From assembly GCA_018262795.1 (NCBI GenBank), contig JADFDM010000007.1:160222-224221 (forward strand): DNA of 64,000 bases, given 5' to 3'. Source of the stretch: Sphingobacteriales bacterium. GTDB taxonomy: Bacteria > Bacteroidota > Bacteroidia > Chitinophagales > LD1. The notes beneath the pieces are model-generated. The model worked only from the letters and a program-made list of their open reading frames with translations, was not told the DNA's origin and made no database searches. How positions within the stretch are numbered: position 1 is the first letter of the stretch; each line of letters starts with the position of its first letter. This document shows positions 1 through 8,893 of this stretch, piece by piece. A program made the position numbers and the translations under genes.

Positions 1-444
1 GAATCGGGTTCTTTGATTAAATACCACACTCCAAAGCTTAAGCCCCAATGCAATGGCTGCATACAGGCCAGACCCACCTGCGATAGCCTGTTTAATAAGT
101 TCCTCCAGTTGCCTATTTCCTTCTTCAATAAAACCTCGTTTTAGCAGACCTTGGGCTATGCTTATTCTTTCAATAACTATCTGATTAACAACTCTGACCT
201 GATAGCCGGAGGTACTCAACAAATAGCTTTTCAAATCAGACTTTATCTTTTGGTAAGATTTCTTCGTGTAGCCGGTCTTCTTTATTAAAAGCGGCTCGTT
301 GTATTTCGTTTCTGACAGGATTGCTTTCATCAATTTTACTTCACTGATTTTATCATCCGCTTGAAGTAACAGTAGTAGTCTTTTTACTTCGTTTTTAGTG
401 AGTGCATGTAAGTATGCATGTATAAATTCTGAAGGCTTTTGCAT
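1..444 (-). CDS. Partial hypothetical helical protein (3' end outside window)
   Basis: An uninterrupted frame of 148 codons runs from an ATG at 444 off the left edge of the window, so the C-terminal part is missing. The visible protein begins MQKPSEFIHAYLHALTKNEV and is rich in Leu, Lys, Glu and Ala. It reads as alpha-helical, with no signal peptide or membrane segment. I do not recognise the family; helical-repeat proteins of unknown role are common in Bacteroidota. A promoter-like pair lies just upstream at 480-511 (TTG, 21 bp, TATCTTTA), which supports this start. The small secreted gene at 635 is transcribed divergently. Function unknown. Confidence 0.6.
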   Translation of the reverse strand, partial: MQKPSEFIHAYLHALTKNEVKRLLLLLQADDKISEVKLMKAILSETKYNEPLLIKKTGYTKKSYQKIKSDLKSYLLSTSGYQVRVVNQIVIERISIAQGLLKRGFIEEGNRQLEELIKQAIAGGSGLYAAIALGLKLWSVVFNQRTRF

Positions 445-479
445 GGTAAGCTGAGGTTATATGGATTCAACAATTGGAT

Positions 480-511
480 TAAAGATAGGCTTACTTTTTC
501 CCTTTTTTCAA
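480..511 (-). promoter_or_regulatory. Candidate Bacteroidota-type promoter for the partial gene at 1-444
   Basis: On the minus strand a -33 TTG (509-511) is followed after 21 bp by TATCTTTA (480-487), one base from the Bacteroidota -7 consensus TAnnTTTG. It sits 36 bp before the ATG at 444. Confidence 0.4.
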
Positions 512-634
512 ATCCATTTTTTTTATCTTCGCCTCCATAATTCTTCATAACCCGTAAAGCCCGGGCCGTAAGAAGATGATCATCTCCGGGGCTGTGAAGA
601 ATCTGATTCATTAACCAGTTAAAACAAAAAAGTT

Positions 635-955
635 ATGAAGATGATTCTCACTTGCCTATTAGGCATAGCTATGCTGCTTGGTCAAACGGCATGGACTACC
701 GCTCCAAAGACCGCTCACCGTATTGTTGATTGTGATCTGGAAGGTCACGTGTTGCTGGCTTCCAGTCAGTCGGAGGATGGGCATATTACCCTGATCCGGG
801 TTTATAACCTCAACGGTCCTACTCTTGCTATCGAGAAGGAATGTTACAGTTATTCCGAAGAGGTGGACATATCGGGCTTGAAGCATGGAAGTTATCAAGC
901 CAAGATATTGACGGAGTACGCTCCCGTGCATTCGGAATTCTTTACGGTGGATTAA
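635..955 (+). CDS. Small secreted protein resembling a stand-alone T9SS C-terminal domain
   Basis: This is a 106-residue protein with a clear signal peptide (about residues 1-20, MKMILTCLLGIAMLLG core). The mature part of about 80 residues ends in a pattern like a T9SS type A sorting domain: VDISGLKHGSY at about 77-87, then a final beta strand ending EFFTVD. Unlike normal cargo there is no passenger domain ahead of it. It could therefore be a minimal exported beta-sandwich protein, a degenerate cargo remnant or an independent family; I cannot name it. A strong terminator follows at 982-1019, so it appears to be a single-gene transcript. Confidence 0.6.
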   Translation: MKMILTCLLGIAMLLGQTAWTTAPKTAHRIVDCDLEGHVLLASSQSEDGHITLIRVYNLNGPTLAIEKECYSYSEEVDISGLKHGSYQAKILTEYAPVHSEFFTVD

Positions 956-981
956 AGCACTGTTCGGAAGTTCTACTTTGT

Positions 982-1019
982 AAACCTATAGGGTCTTTAT
1001 GGCCTTATAGGTTTTTTTT
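982..1019 (+). terminator. Rho-independent terminator after the small secreted protein gene
   Basis: A stem formed by 982-993 and 1003-1014 (AAACCTATA against TATAGGTTT, extended by GGG/CCT) closes a 9-base loop and is followed by a run of eight T. Confidence 0.85.
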
Positions 1020-1020
1020 G

Positions 1021-1390
1021 TCTTAGACGATGAACGATTAACCAATAACCATTACCTCAATAACGAATAACGCTTAGCCAATAACGAATCAATAGTTCAC
1101 CACAAAGGTCACAAAGAGTGGATACACAAAGCGCACGATGAGCTTCTCTTGTGATCATCGTGCATTCTTTGTGTGCTTAGTGGTTCAATATTTTTTGTCG
1201 GATGAAGTCTTCGCCTGCGGAATGTTTCGACCCTTGAAACTTCGACCGATAGAAAATTATTAACTCCGTCATTTATGGCGGAGAGAAACGCCCCCTATCG
1301 TATCGGCTTTAGCCATGACTCCGCGCACCATCAGGGCTAAAGCCCGGGATGTTTGTTTGACTTCTTCTCCAGCCTAAAGGCCGGAGTTAA
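1021..1390. repeat. Direct repeat copy 1 (about 370 bp) containing structured element A
   Basis: This non-coding block is repeated at 1465-1800. The best match begins at CACAAAGGTC (1101 and 1511) and runs to CCGGAGTT (about 1388 and 1798); the copies differ by scattered substitutions and small indels. Weaker similarity (CTTAGACGA/ATTAACCAATAAC-type sequence) extends upstream to 1021 and 1465. The 3' part is the inverted-repeat element listed at 1256-1390. No coding frame is visible. Confidence 0.85.
1256..1390. repeat. Structured inverted-repeat element, copy A
   Basis: The element is bounded by ATTAACTCC and GGAGTTAA. Each end is a hairpin: CTCCGTCATTTATGGCGGAG at 1264-1283 and CTCCAGCCTAAAGGCCGGAG at 1367-1386. 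Between them is a perfect 10-bp inverted repeat, GGCTTTAGCC (1305-1314) and GGCTAAAGCC (1335-1344). It encodes no protein. Related copies lie at 1666-1800 and 42352-42488 and a reduced one at 31231-31256. This is the architecture of REP/MITE-like elements; a mobilising enzyme is not in the window. Confidence 0.75.
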
Positions 1391-1464
1391 TCGAATGTCG
1401 AATACTGAATGTATAATGTCGAATAACGATGGCGCGTTTCCTCATCCTAAAGCATAGACGATAG

Positions 1465-1800
1465 GTCTTAGACAACAGACGATTAACTCATAACGCCTCA
1501 ATGCTTTTCCCACAAAGGTCACAAAGGTGGATGCACAAAGGTCACGATGAGTTTCTCTTGTGATCATCGTGCATTCTTTGTGTTCTTAGTGGTTCAATAT
1601 TTTTTGTCGGATGAAGTCTTCGCCTGCTGAAGGTTTCGATCGGTGAAATCTTGGCAGATAGAAAATTATTAACTCCGTCATTTATGGCGGAGAGAAACGC
1701 GACCTATCGTATTGGCTTTAGCCATGACTCCGAGCACCATCGGGGCTAAAGCCCGGGGATGTTTGTTTGACTTCTTCTCCAGACTAAAGGCCGGAGTTTA
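1465..1800. repeat. Direct repeat copy 2 containing structured element B
   Basis: Second copy of the block at 1021-1390, about 410 bp downstream. It includes the same CACAAAGGTC start (1511), a shared TTGTGATCATCGTGCATTC segment and the same terminal element. Confidence 0.85.
1666..1800. repeat. Structured inverted-repeat element, copy B
   Basis: The left hairpin is identical to copy A (1673-1692). The inner inverted repeat is GGCTTTAGCC at 1714-1723 with GGCTAAAGCC at 1744-1753. The right hairpin differs from copy A by one base in the stem (CTCCAGAC for CTCCAGCC), and the element ends GGAGTTTA rather than GGAGTTAA. Confidence 0.75.
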
Positions 1801-1895
1801 CCACATGCAACAGCGGTTCTAATAATAATGGTATTGTAAATAATTTAATTTCGAATTCAGTTAACCCGCTGAAGTCTAATTCAACCCTATCCTAA

Positions 1896-2114
1896 AAATG
1901 GGGTGCTTACAAGATTTATGGGGAATTGTATTATACTTCAGGTGAAGTTTGTTATGGGAAATTTGAAAACAATAAATTCGTTTTTGGCTATTATATCCAA
2001 ACAGATAGAATCGGGTTTAAAACTACATTCCTCATTAAGGGAGATGCTAAAACTCAGGTGGCCATTAAAGATTCAGAAGATTTTATTTCGAAACTTCAGG
2101 AGGCTCGTAAATAG
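1896..2114 (+). pseudogene. C-terminal remnant of an unidentified gene
   Basis: A frame of 72 codons with no ATG or GTG start follows a stop at 1893-1895 and ends at a TAA at 2112-2114. Its translation (KWGAYKIYGELYYTSGEV, then YGKFENNKF and an acidic/basic end SKLQEARK) has ordinary protein composition and looks like the end of a beta-rich protein. The upstream DNA is the duplicated repeat region, which suggests the 5' part was lost or replaced by repeat insertion. A TTG at 1926 could start a 62-residue protein, but I think a remnant is more likely. Family not recognised. Confidence 0.4.
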
Positions 2115-2138
2115 AAACCTCTACTTTCTCATTACCCC

Positions 2139-4160
2139 TCACCTCACCAACACATCCACAATTTCCACTCTTCTTTCCAAAGCGGCTGCGGGACTGTAAA
2201 CCGAGTTGCGGACATCTTCGCGACTGTCGCTGATTTTTGAGGGAGCGGTTTCCTCTCCAAACGATTCATTTTTTAGAACTAATTGCCCGGAGGCAATAAA
2301 TGGAAGCAACATCCCATCGCGATAATGGAAAAAATAATTGCGCAGCGAGGCCACTCTGCGATCGCCCAATCGAAGATTGTATTGATTAAAGTTGAGGGGA
2401 GAACAGTAACCCTTTATGGTTACCTCCACCTTATTCCCCGTTTGCAGAATGTCTGTAAGTTGAGAGGCAAAAGCGACTAAATCATGAAATCCTTCATCCA
2501 CCTTATCAGCAAAGAACGATTCAATTTGTTCTTCCGCTTTTTGTTTGGCCTCGCCCTTCAGCCCTTTCGCAAATTCTCTTTCATACTCGCTTACTAAAGC
2601 AACATACGCCTCATAGCTTTCTTTGTAATCTAAGGAGGTCGTATCACTCATGGTGCGGGCATCCGGCTCATCGTTATGGAAATAAAGCCTTACCGGAAGT
2701 TTCTGTTTTATGTTCTTGATTTTCTCGTCAATAAAAGTTTTTGTTTTTTCTATGGAGGTAGTGCTTGGCGTAACTGGTGCTACTGCGGTATCCACTTTTG
2801 CGGTAGTGATGGAGTCACTTTTCTGCACTTTCTTGTTCGTCACATAAGCGTAAATATCATTGCAGCAGGTTTCTGCTTCGATAAAATAAGAGCCTTTGCG
2901 ATTAGAAGTGATGTAGGCTTTGGAATTGTCTAAGGCAAGAGAATAATACAAATCGTTCTGAGGAGTGTTGATAGGCTGCATTAAATTCTGTGGCACCATC
3001 CAGTTGGTGTATTCGCCTTCGGTTTTAAAAATATCGTAAGCGCCAAAACCGTAATGCCAATCGGAAGAGAAAAATAGCCGGTGATAATTGATGTCGTAAA
3101 AGGGAGTGATCTCATTGCCCGGTGTATTGATTACATCCCCGGTATTCACGGCCTCTCCGTAAGTCCCGTCCGCATTTTTTTTACTCACCCAAATATCCAT
3201 TCCTCCCTGTCCACCGCTCCGATCTGAAGCAAAAAACAGCACTTCATTTCCTTCCTTATCATAACCAACTGAAGGTTGTGTGTTCGTAGCGGAAGGATTA
3301 TTTATGGCACTGCTTAGTTTTTGAGCGGGTTGCCATTTGAAGTTTTCATATTTAGTCAGATAAATATCGCAACGCGAAGTGGTTTTGCCATTTGACTCAC
3401 ACTCCGTAAAGAAGAAATCTTTGGAGTCGGGGGAGTAAGCTCCATTCCCGATGTGCATTTCAGGATTTGCTCCGTTGGGCATAAATATTTTTTGAGGAGT
3501 AGGCGGCTCATTATAGATACGCACCTTGTAATCTTCTTTTTTGTCATCCGCAGAAATATTTCGCAGTGCAGAAAACTGAAGTTTGTCGGGGAACACATGA
3601 ATAGCATTAAACTCTGACTGCTCCGTGTTCACCTCTTTGCCGAGGTGCTCAATCTTTACTGAATCATTTGGAGTTTGGTGGTCAAGCACCCAAGCACAGG
3701 CTTCCAGTTCCTGCTGGCACTTAGCCGAGTAGTAATCCTTCTTTCGGTATTTAGCTCTAAACTTTCTTAACTCGCGAACTGCCTCATTAGTTTTGCAATC
3801 GCAAGTGCTGCGCAGCATTTCGCCCAACCAGAAATAAGCCAACGGGAACTCATTGCTTTTATCGAGACGAGTTACTTCTCGATATGCCTTTGATGCATTT
3901 TCATAATCATTAAACATGCGCAACGCTTCAGCATACTTAAAGTTCAGCGCGGCATTCTCTTCGTCCTTTTTCAACGCATCTTTATAATAAAGCGCAGAGG
4001 CGTAAAAATCCCCCTCAGAAAATTTAGTATCCCCAGCTTTTGTCAGTTGATGCACTGTTTGCGCAGAAGCAGATAGACTGGAAAGGGCAAAACATAAGAA
4101 CAAGAAGGCCCCTTGCAGGTGACTTACTTTGAACAGTAGATTTTGGAATTTATATTTCAT
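2139..4160 (-). CDS. TPR / PD40 beta-propeller / OmpA-family outer-membrane protein (PorE-like)
   Basis: This 673-residue protein has a signal peptide (1-34, ending SASA-Q), TPR-like helices at about 36-110, PD40/WD40-like propeller repeats at about 235-435 (AYSPDSKDFFF, LFFASDRSGGQGGMDIWV, RLFFSSDWHYGFGAYDIF) and a C-terminal OmpA-like peptidoglycan-binding domain at about 490-673 (GYCSPLNFNQYNLRLGDRR). T9SS PorE proteins have this order plus a carboxypeptidase-regulatory domain, which I do not see, so it is a PorE-like relative. The ATG at 4160 overlaps the stop of the PorP/SprF gene as TGATG, implying translational coupling; a longer in-frame start at 4178 would overlap that gene further. 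Likely role: tying the outer-membrane partner and surface cargo to peptidoglycan. It is the last gene of a three-gene operon. Confidence 0.88.
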   Translation of the reverse strand: MKYKFQNLLFKVSHLQGAFLFLCFALSSLSASAQTVHQLTKAGDTKFSEGDFYASALYYKDALKKDEENAALNFKYAEALRMFNDYENASKAYREVTRLDKSNEFPLAYFWLGEMLRSTCDCKTNEAVRELRKFRAKYRKKDYYSAKCQQELEACAWVLDHQTPNDSVKIEHLGKEVNTEQSEFNAIHVFPDKLQFSALRNISADDKKEDYKVRIYNEPPTPQKIFMPNGANPEMHIGNGAYSPDSKDFFFTECESNGKTTSRCDIYLTKYENFKWQPAQKLSSAINNPSATNTQPSVGYDKEGNEVLFFASDRSGGQGGMDIWVSKKNADGTYGEAVNTGDVINTPGNEITPFYDINYHRLFFSSDWHYGFGAYDIFKTEGEYTNWMVPQNLMQPINTPQNDLYYSLALDNSKAYITSNRKGSYFIEAETCCNDIYAYVTNKKVQKSDSITTAKVDTAVAPVTPSTTSIEKTKTFIDEKIKNIKQKLPVRLYFHNDEPDARTMSDTTSLDYKESYEAYVALVSEYEREFAKGLKGEAKQKAEEQIESFFADKVDEGFHDLVAFASQLTDILQTGNKVEVTIKGYCSPLNFNQYNLRLGDRRVASLRNYFFHYRDGMLLPFIASGQLVLKNESFGEETAPSKISDSREDVRNSVYSPAAALERRVEIVDVLVR

Positions 4161-5203
4161 CAAAGAAATGACGGGCAAACGGGTTTACTAATCTTTTTTA
4201 CTTTGGCGATCATGTATATCACACTCATTTCAAAGCCACCATTGTAACGGCTGGCCACTTTCAATTTGGTTAAGTTTACATCATAACTCATGTTGAATTG
4301 CAGGTTGTCAAAATCTACTCCGGCCATCAGCCAGCCCGCATCCACTATTCTTCCATACACCCCCAGATTCAGTGCTACTGTGTGAGGAATTTTTACCGGC
4401 AGATGATACTTTACATGCGTGCCTAACAGAAATTCCTGCTTCACATCCTGTCGCTGAAACATGAATTCGGGAACAAGGTCAAAGCGATCCGAAATTTTTA
4501 CCTGTGCTCTGGCGTGAACTGTAAATCGGGGGTCCAACTTAACGGTGTGGTCGTTGTAAAAAGTTTGTCGCGGCTGATTGAGATGCATCACTGAAAACCC
4601 GATGGTAATATGGGTGCGTTCGCTCTTATCCCAACGATAAGCAATGCCGGAGCCGAGGTCAAAAAAATTGATTTTGGTGTTGCTGAAATTTTCATCAATG
4701 GCAATGTTGGGATCAAATGAATCGCCATTCCACTGATTGTCGAAATTTAATTTGTCGTAGCTGAAACTGCGGTTCACCAGTCCGAATTGAATACCATAAG
4801 AAAGAGAGTGCTGTGAGTTTTTTCCTAAGGTGAGGATGTACGACAGGGATAGTGCAGTATTTAAAGAAGTGAACCTTGAATCTCCCGCCCGGTCGAAATA
4901 AAATAGTAAACCGCCACCCACTCTATCGTTATTATTGAGAGTCACGAAATTCATTTCGACTGATGCAGAAAAGGTGTTGAATTTCACCGGCACAGTAGGC
5001 CATTGATTTTTATAATTCCCCACAAACCGAAAGTCGCCATTGAACAAATTGGTATTAGCCGGATTTTGATTAAGCGGGGAAAAGTTGAACTGAGAGAAAT
5101 GAATATCCTGCGCTGATAAATGCAAATTCCATAGCGATAGACACAGCATCATCACTGCGGCCATGCTGCTAAACGACTTTGGATATTTCGTTCCTCTACT
5201 CAT
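4160..5203 (-). CDS. PorP/SprF family T9SS outer-membrane protein
   Basis: This 347-residue beta-barrel protein has a signal peptide ending LSAQ and the family hallmark directly after it, DIHFSQFNFSPLNQNPA. The body is an alternating beta-strand pattern with motifs such as YRWDKSERTHITIGFSVMHL. PorP/SprF paralogs are encoded beside type-B-sorted proteins and are needed for their secretion or surface attachment, as with SprF and SprB in Flavobacterium. Here the upstream gene is such a type-B protein and overlaps it by ATGA at 5200-5203, which also fixes the start; the longer frame from 5254 would lie inside the upstream gene. I infer a dedicated cargo-anchor pair rather than the core PorP. Confidence 0.9.
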   Translation of the reverse strand: MSRGTKYPKSFSSMAAVMMLCLSLWNLHLSAQDIHFSQFNFSPLNQNPANTNLFNGDFRFVGNYKNQWPTVPVKFNTFSASVEMNFVTLNNNDRVGGGLLFYFDRAGDSRFTSLNTALSLSYILTLGKNSQHSLSYGIQFGLVNRSFSYDKLNFDNQWNGDSFDPNIAIDENFSNTKINFFDLGSGIAYRWDKSERTHITIGFSVMHLNQPRQTFYNDHTVKLDPRFTVHARAQVKISDRFDLVPEFMFQRQDVKQEFLLGTHVKYHLPVKIPHTVALNLGVYGRIVDAGWLMAGVDFDNLQFNMSYDVNLTKLKVASRYNGGFEMSVIYMIAKVKKISKPVCPSFL

Positions 5204-8200
5204 CTTAGCAGGGTTATATTTCCTTTCTTTAGAAACTTCTCTCCACTCGGGCACAAGCCCTCTACATAATAACCGAAAACAGCCGGGTCTAATTTTCTTC
5301 CCTTAAATGAACCATCCCAACCTTTAGCAATATCTTTTGTTTCAAATACTCGCTGCCCCCATCGGTCGTACACTGCAAAATACAATTCGGTGATTTGGTT
5401 TCCCCGCACATAAAGCACATCATTCTTTCCATCGTTGTTAGGAGAGAAAGCGTTGGGGATGTAGAGGTTCGCCTCCTCACAAGGTTTTTTCAGCACCACT
5501 ATAATTACCGTATCTTTTTTACGGCAGCCTTGTGAGTCAAACACTTCAACAAAGTAAGGGTGAGTTTCAGTGGGGAAAGCATACGGGTTCATGATGTCGG
5601 TAGCACTCAAGGTGCTGTCTGCCCGCCATTGAAAGCCGGCCACCGAAGCGCTGAAGGTGATGTTCAATTGCGCAGTATCGCCAAATAATATGGTATCAGG
5701 AACGGCATACGCATTTACATTGGGCAGTGCCGATAGCACACTAATCTGTATGGAGTCGCTAAAAGTGCATCCAAGTTGATTCGTTACCGTGACGGTAAAT
5801 GTGGTATTGCCCGAAGGACTTACTAAAGGTGTAGCGGTGTTGCCTCCCGAAATAATTTGCGATGAAGGTTCCCACGAATAGCTTAGCTGCTGATTGGGTT
5901 GTGAATTTTGAACCGTTAGTTGTAGTGTGTCGCCCGCACATAGAATATCGGAACCTTGTAAGGAAAGCGCATCGGTGAAAACAATGACTGTTTGTTTCAG
6001 TGTATCTGTGCAAATGCCGTTTGATACCAACAAAGTGTAAATGGTAGATTGAGTAGGAAATGCCAGCGGGTTAGATACGGTGGCTGCGCTTAGTGTAGTA
6101 GAAGGAGTCCATAGATAGCTGATAGCAGAATCATTACTCGGAGGAACTCCAATTTGAACACTTTGTGTATTGCAAATGGTCAGGGTAGGAAGTGTGTCTG
6201 TTCCCTGACTGCCTATCACTAAAATCTTTTTGATGATGGTGTCGGTAAAGTTGCAGCTACCCGGATCGGTAATTACTAATGTGACATCAAACAATCCTGT
6301 TTGCGAATACTGATGGGAGGGATTTACTTGAAAAGAACTTTGGCCGTCTCCAAAGAACCATTGGTAGGAAGGAGTTTGAACAGACGAACTCAAATTTTGA
6401 AACTGTACCGGAATATTCTTGCAGGCATTGGGTACCGTAAAGTCTGCCAGACAAATAGGTAGATCTAAATCGAATTTGAAAATAGCATTGTTGCAATTAT
6501 TCGATTTGTTAGTGGAGGAAACTGCTCCGGGAGTGGTAGGGAAATCGCTGTGCCCGCCACATCCGGCACACACCGATTGATATACAATACCTCGTTTATC
6601 AAAACGGCTGGTTCCACCATCCACATGCTCTTCACTTTGGTTGCCCCCCATAAAGGTGGCGTAGGTCAGTTGCGATGCGTCATCTTTAAGCACCATCAAA
6701 TAAAAATCCTGCCCATCGGTAGTGGCTTTAAAAGCGTTGGAGGTCACATCTAATCCGGTAGTGCCACCGGTTCCGCCCACAATATTATTTACTCCTTGGC
6801 TGCCCCAGCCGCAGGCGTAAATACTGTTGCACACATCTACCAAAAATGCAGTGGGTGAAATATCAGTAACCCCTAAGCCTCTTCCAAAAGAAGTGGACCA
6901 AATAATGCTGTCCAACGGTGCCGTTAGTTTGGAAATAAATTGTCCACCATTCGGTTTGTTGTACCCTGCGTTTTTAATGTAATTGCTGGCTGAGTTATCT
7001 GCCTGACCAAGCACATATACGTGGTTGCTCTTATCCAATTCCACAAAATAAATTTGATCGTAATCGGCATAGCCATAATAAGTAGAGGCAAGATTTTGTT
7101 GCCCGTTTTTGTCTATGTGAATCAGAAATCCATCCGCCTCGCCACCGGCAAATGAACTTTGTAGGGTGCCGGTAGTGGTGGGGAAATTTAAGGAATGAGT
7201 TCCTCCCGCCACGTAGAGGTTCTCCGCATTGTCAATCGCTACGGAATAAGCTGCATCGTCATCACTGCCGCCAAAAGTGGTGCTCCATACCATCGTGGAA
7301 AGATTGGCATCCATTTTAAATATGCAAGCATCTAACCCTCCGCCAAACGTATTTTGAAAAGTACCGGGCGTTCTGGGAAAATCAGCCGAACGGGTACAAG
7401 AAGCCACATACACATTGTTGTTGGCATCAATGTCAATCTCTCCTCGCACTTCGTCCGCGTAGTTATGTCGTAAAAATCCCGGAGAGCTGTAAGGTTGACC
7501 GGCTCGGTAGTTAATGCCATCATTATCGGAGCCGCCTACATAAGTAGAGGATAATAGTTGTGTGCCATCTGCACTCAATCTCGAAATAAAAATGTCCGAT
7601 CCATTTTTAAAATGTGCGGCTATACCATCAAATACTCCCGGATCATTTCCTCCATTAAAAGTAGTATCGAAAGCCGAAGTGGTAACCGGGAAATTAGAAC
7701 AACCGGTAGTGCCCAGAATATACAGCTCATCGTTATTATTAACGATAAGGCTGTGTGGTAAATCCTGCCCATATCCTCCCAAGTAAGTCGAAAAGATGCG
7801 CTGCGTGCCATCTCCTGAATATTTAGTAATGGCAATATCATCTCCCGGATATTGACCGCCACCCGTAAAAATTATGGTAGGCCCACCGATATAACTCATT
7901 TGATAAGCGCCTATGGTAGTAGGGTACCCCACTCCAAAAACAGTACCTGCGGCAAAAGCATTTCCATTCTTATCATAAGTCGCGGAATAGCCGAAGTTAT
8001 CTGCCGTAGAGCCGGAATAGGTAGAGAAAATAAGTGTGGGATCAATCACCAATTCGAGATGAGGGTCATACCCATTTGGGAATTCATAACTCAAATTTTT
8101 TCTGGTTAAGGAGAACCGGCACTCGACTGTTTGCCTTTTACCATTTATTACTTGATAGGCAATGGGCTTTAGGTCGGTAATAGTGCCTATGCTGGTGGCT

Positions 8201-8793
8201 ATTTGCAAATCTCCAGCTTCGTTAAGCGATAGCCCTTCCACCCCTTCAAATTCACTTTGAATCTGAGCCGGATTTGCTCCTGCTTTTACGTGGTAATAAT
8301 ATTTCAAGTGCCCACTCTCCGAAGAAATCTCTAATTGAACCCCCGGATAGATTTCTCGATAGCTTAATTCCTGAAAGGCGCGAACTCCTGAAGCCCACTG
8401 TGATTTATCATTCCCTACAAAATAGTTGAAGTATTCTTTTACAGGCTGATTCCCTGAAACTGCCACCTCCGGCTGTGAATGCAGAAAATTAATTCTAAAC
8501 GAATGATAGTGAAGAGTGTAATCAATTTGAGGCTTGTAGTTCTCTAATTTGTGATGGTCGCCTTTGATTCGGATGATATCACGGGTGTCCATTAAGTTGA
8601 AGGTGATTCTGTTCTTTTCAAAGAATATGGCTCCGCTTTTTATCTCTGCTTTAAAAAGCACTTCTTGCTCCCATTGGCGCTTATTCTCCTTAAACAAATA
8701 TGGAGAACACGATTGGCACACCTCCTGTGAATAAATTACACCAGAGAATAATAGAGTAAAACTAATTAACAGTATTTTCGTATAGTAACGCAT
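5200..8793 (-). CDS. Large surface protein: DUF7948, SBBP repeats, PKD, T9SS type B sorting domain
   Basis: This 1197-residue secreted protein starts at an ATG followed by the signal peptide MRYYTKILLISFTLLFSGVI. Residues about 20-255 match the DUF7948 type (FKENKRQWEQEVLF). Residues about 255-690 are seven-bladed SBBP-like repeats (STYSGSTADNFGYSATYDKN, STTFGGSDDDAAYSVAID). A PKD domain follows (SYQWFFGDGQSSFQVNPSH) with several Ig-like segments. The C-terminal about 90 residues are a gliding-motility-associated/type B sorting domain: YIPNAFSPNNDGKND, then YDRWGQRVFE and WDGSFKGRKLDPAVFGYYVE. It is probably a cell-surface adhesin-like protein exported by T9SS. The two downstream genes (PorP/SprF and an OmpA protein) overlap end to end with it. 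The ligand is unknown. Confidence 0.9.
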   Translation of the reverse strand: MRYYTKILLISFTLLFSGVIYSQEVCQSCSPYLFKENKRQWEQEVLFKAEIKSGAIFFEKNRITFNLMDTRDIIRIKGDHHKLENYKPQIDYTLHYHSFRINFLHSQPEVAVSGNQPVKEYFNYFVGNDKSQWASGVRAFQELSYREIYPGVQLEISSESGHLKYYYHVKAGANPAQIQSEFEGVEGLSLNEAGDLQIATSIGTITDLKPIAYQVINGKRQTVECRFSLTRKNLSYEFPNGYDPHLELVIDPTLIFSTYSGSTADNFGYSATYDKNGNAFAAGTVFGVGYPTTIGAYQMSYIGGPTIIFTGGGQYPGDDIAITKYSGDGTQRIFSTYLGGYGQDLPHSLIVNNNDELYILGTTGCSNFPVTTSAFDTTFNGGNDPGVFDGIAAHFKNGSDIFISRLSADGTQLLSSTYVGGSDNDGINYRAGQPYSSPGFLRHNYADEVRGEIDIDANNNVYVASCTRSADFPRTPGTFQNTFGGGLDACIFKMDANLSTMVWSTTFGGSDDDAAYSVAIDNAENLYVAGGTHSLNFPTTTGTLQSSFAGGEADGFLIHIDKNGQQNLASTYYGYADYDQIYFVELDKSNHVYVLGQADNSASNYIKNAGYNKPNGGQFISKLTAPLDSIIWSTSFGRGLGVTDISPTAFLVDVCNSIYACGWGSQGVNNIVGGTGGTTGLDVTSNAFKATTDGQDFYLMVLKDDASQLTYATFMGGNQSEEHVDGGTSRFDKRGIVYQSVCAGCGGHSDFPTTPGAVSSTNKSNNCNNAIFKFDLDLPICLADFTVPNACKNIPVQFQNLSSSVQTPSYQWFFGDGQSSFQVNPSHQYSQTGLFDVTLVITDPGSCNFTDTIIKKILVIGSQGTDTLPTLTICNTQSVQIGVPPSNDSAISYLWTPSTTLSAATVSNPLAFPTQSTIYTLLVSNGICTDTLKQTVIVFTDALSLQGSDILCAGDTLQLTVQNSQPNQQLSYSWEPSSQIISGGNTATPLVSPSGNTTFTVTVTNQLGCTFSDSIQISVLSALPNVNAYAVPDTILFGDTAQLNITFSASVAGFQWRADSTLSATDIMNPYAFPTETHPYFVEVFDSQGCRKKDTVIIVVLKKPCEEANLYIPNAFSPNNDGKNDVLYVRGNQITELYFAVYDRWGQRVFETKDIAKGWDGSFKGRKLDPAVFGYYVEGLCPSGEKFLKKGNITLLR

Positions 8794-8893
8794 AAAAATT
8801 TCGCATCGGCAAATTACCAAATTATTAATGGCAATCTCGGTTCATTTATCAGCGGTAAACAAAACATTTTCTATCCAAGCTAATCCTTTAACT

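Noticed and set aside
1097..1800. Direct repeats considered as a CRISPR array
   Set aside because: Only two long, diverged copies with no regular short repeats or spacers and no cas genes.
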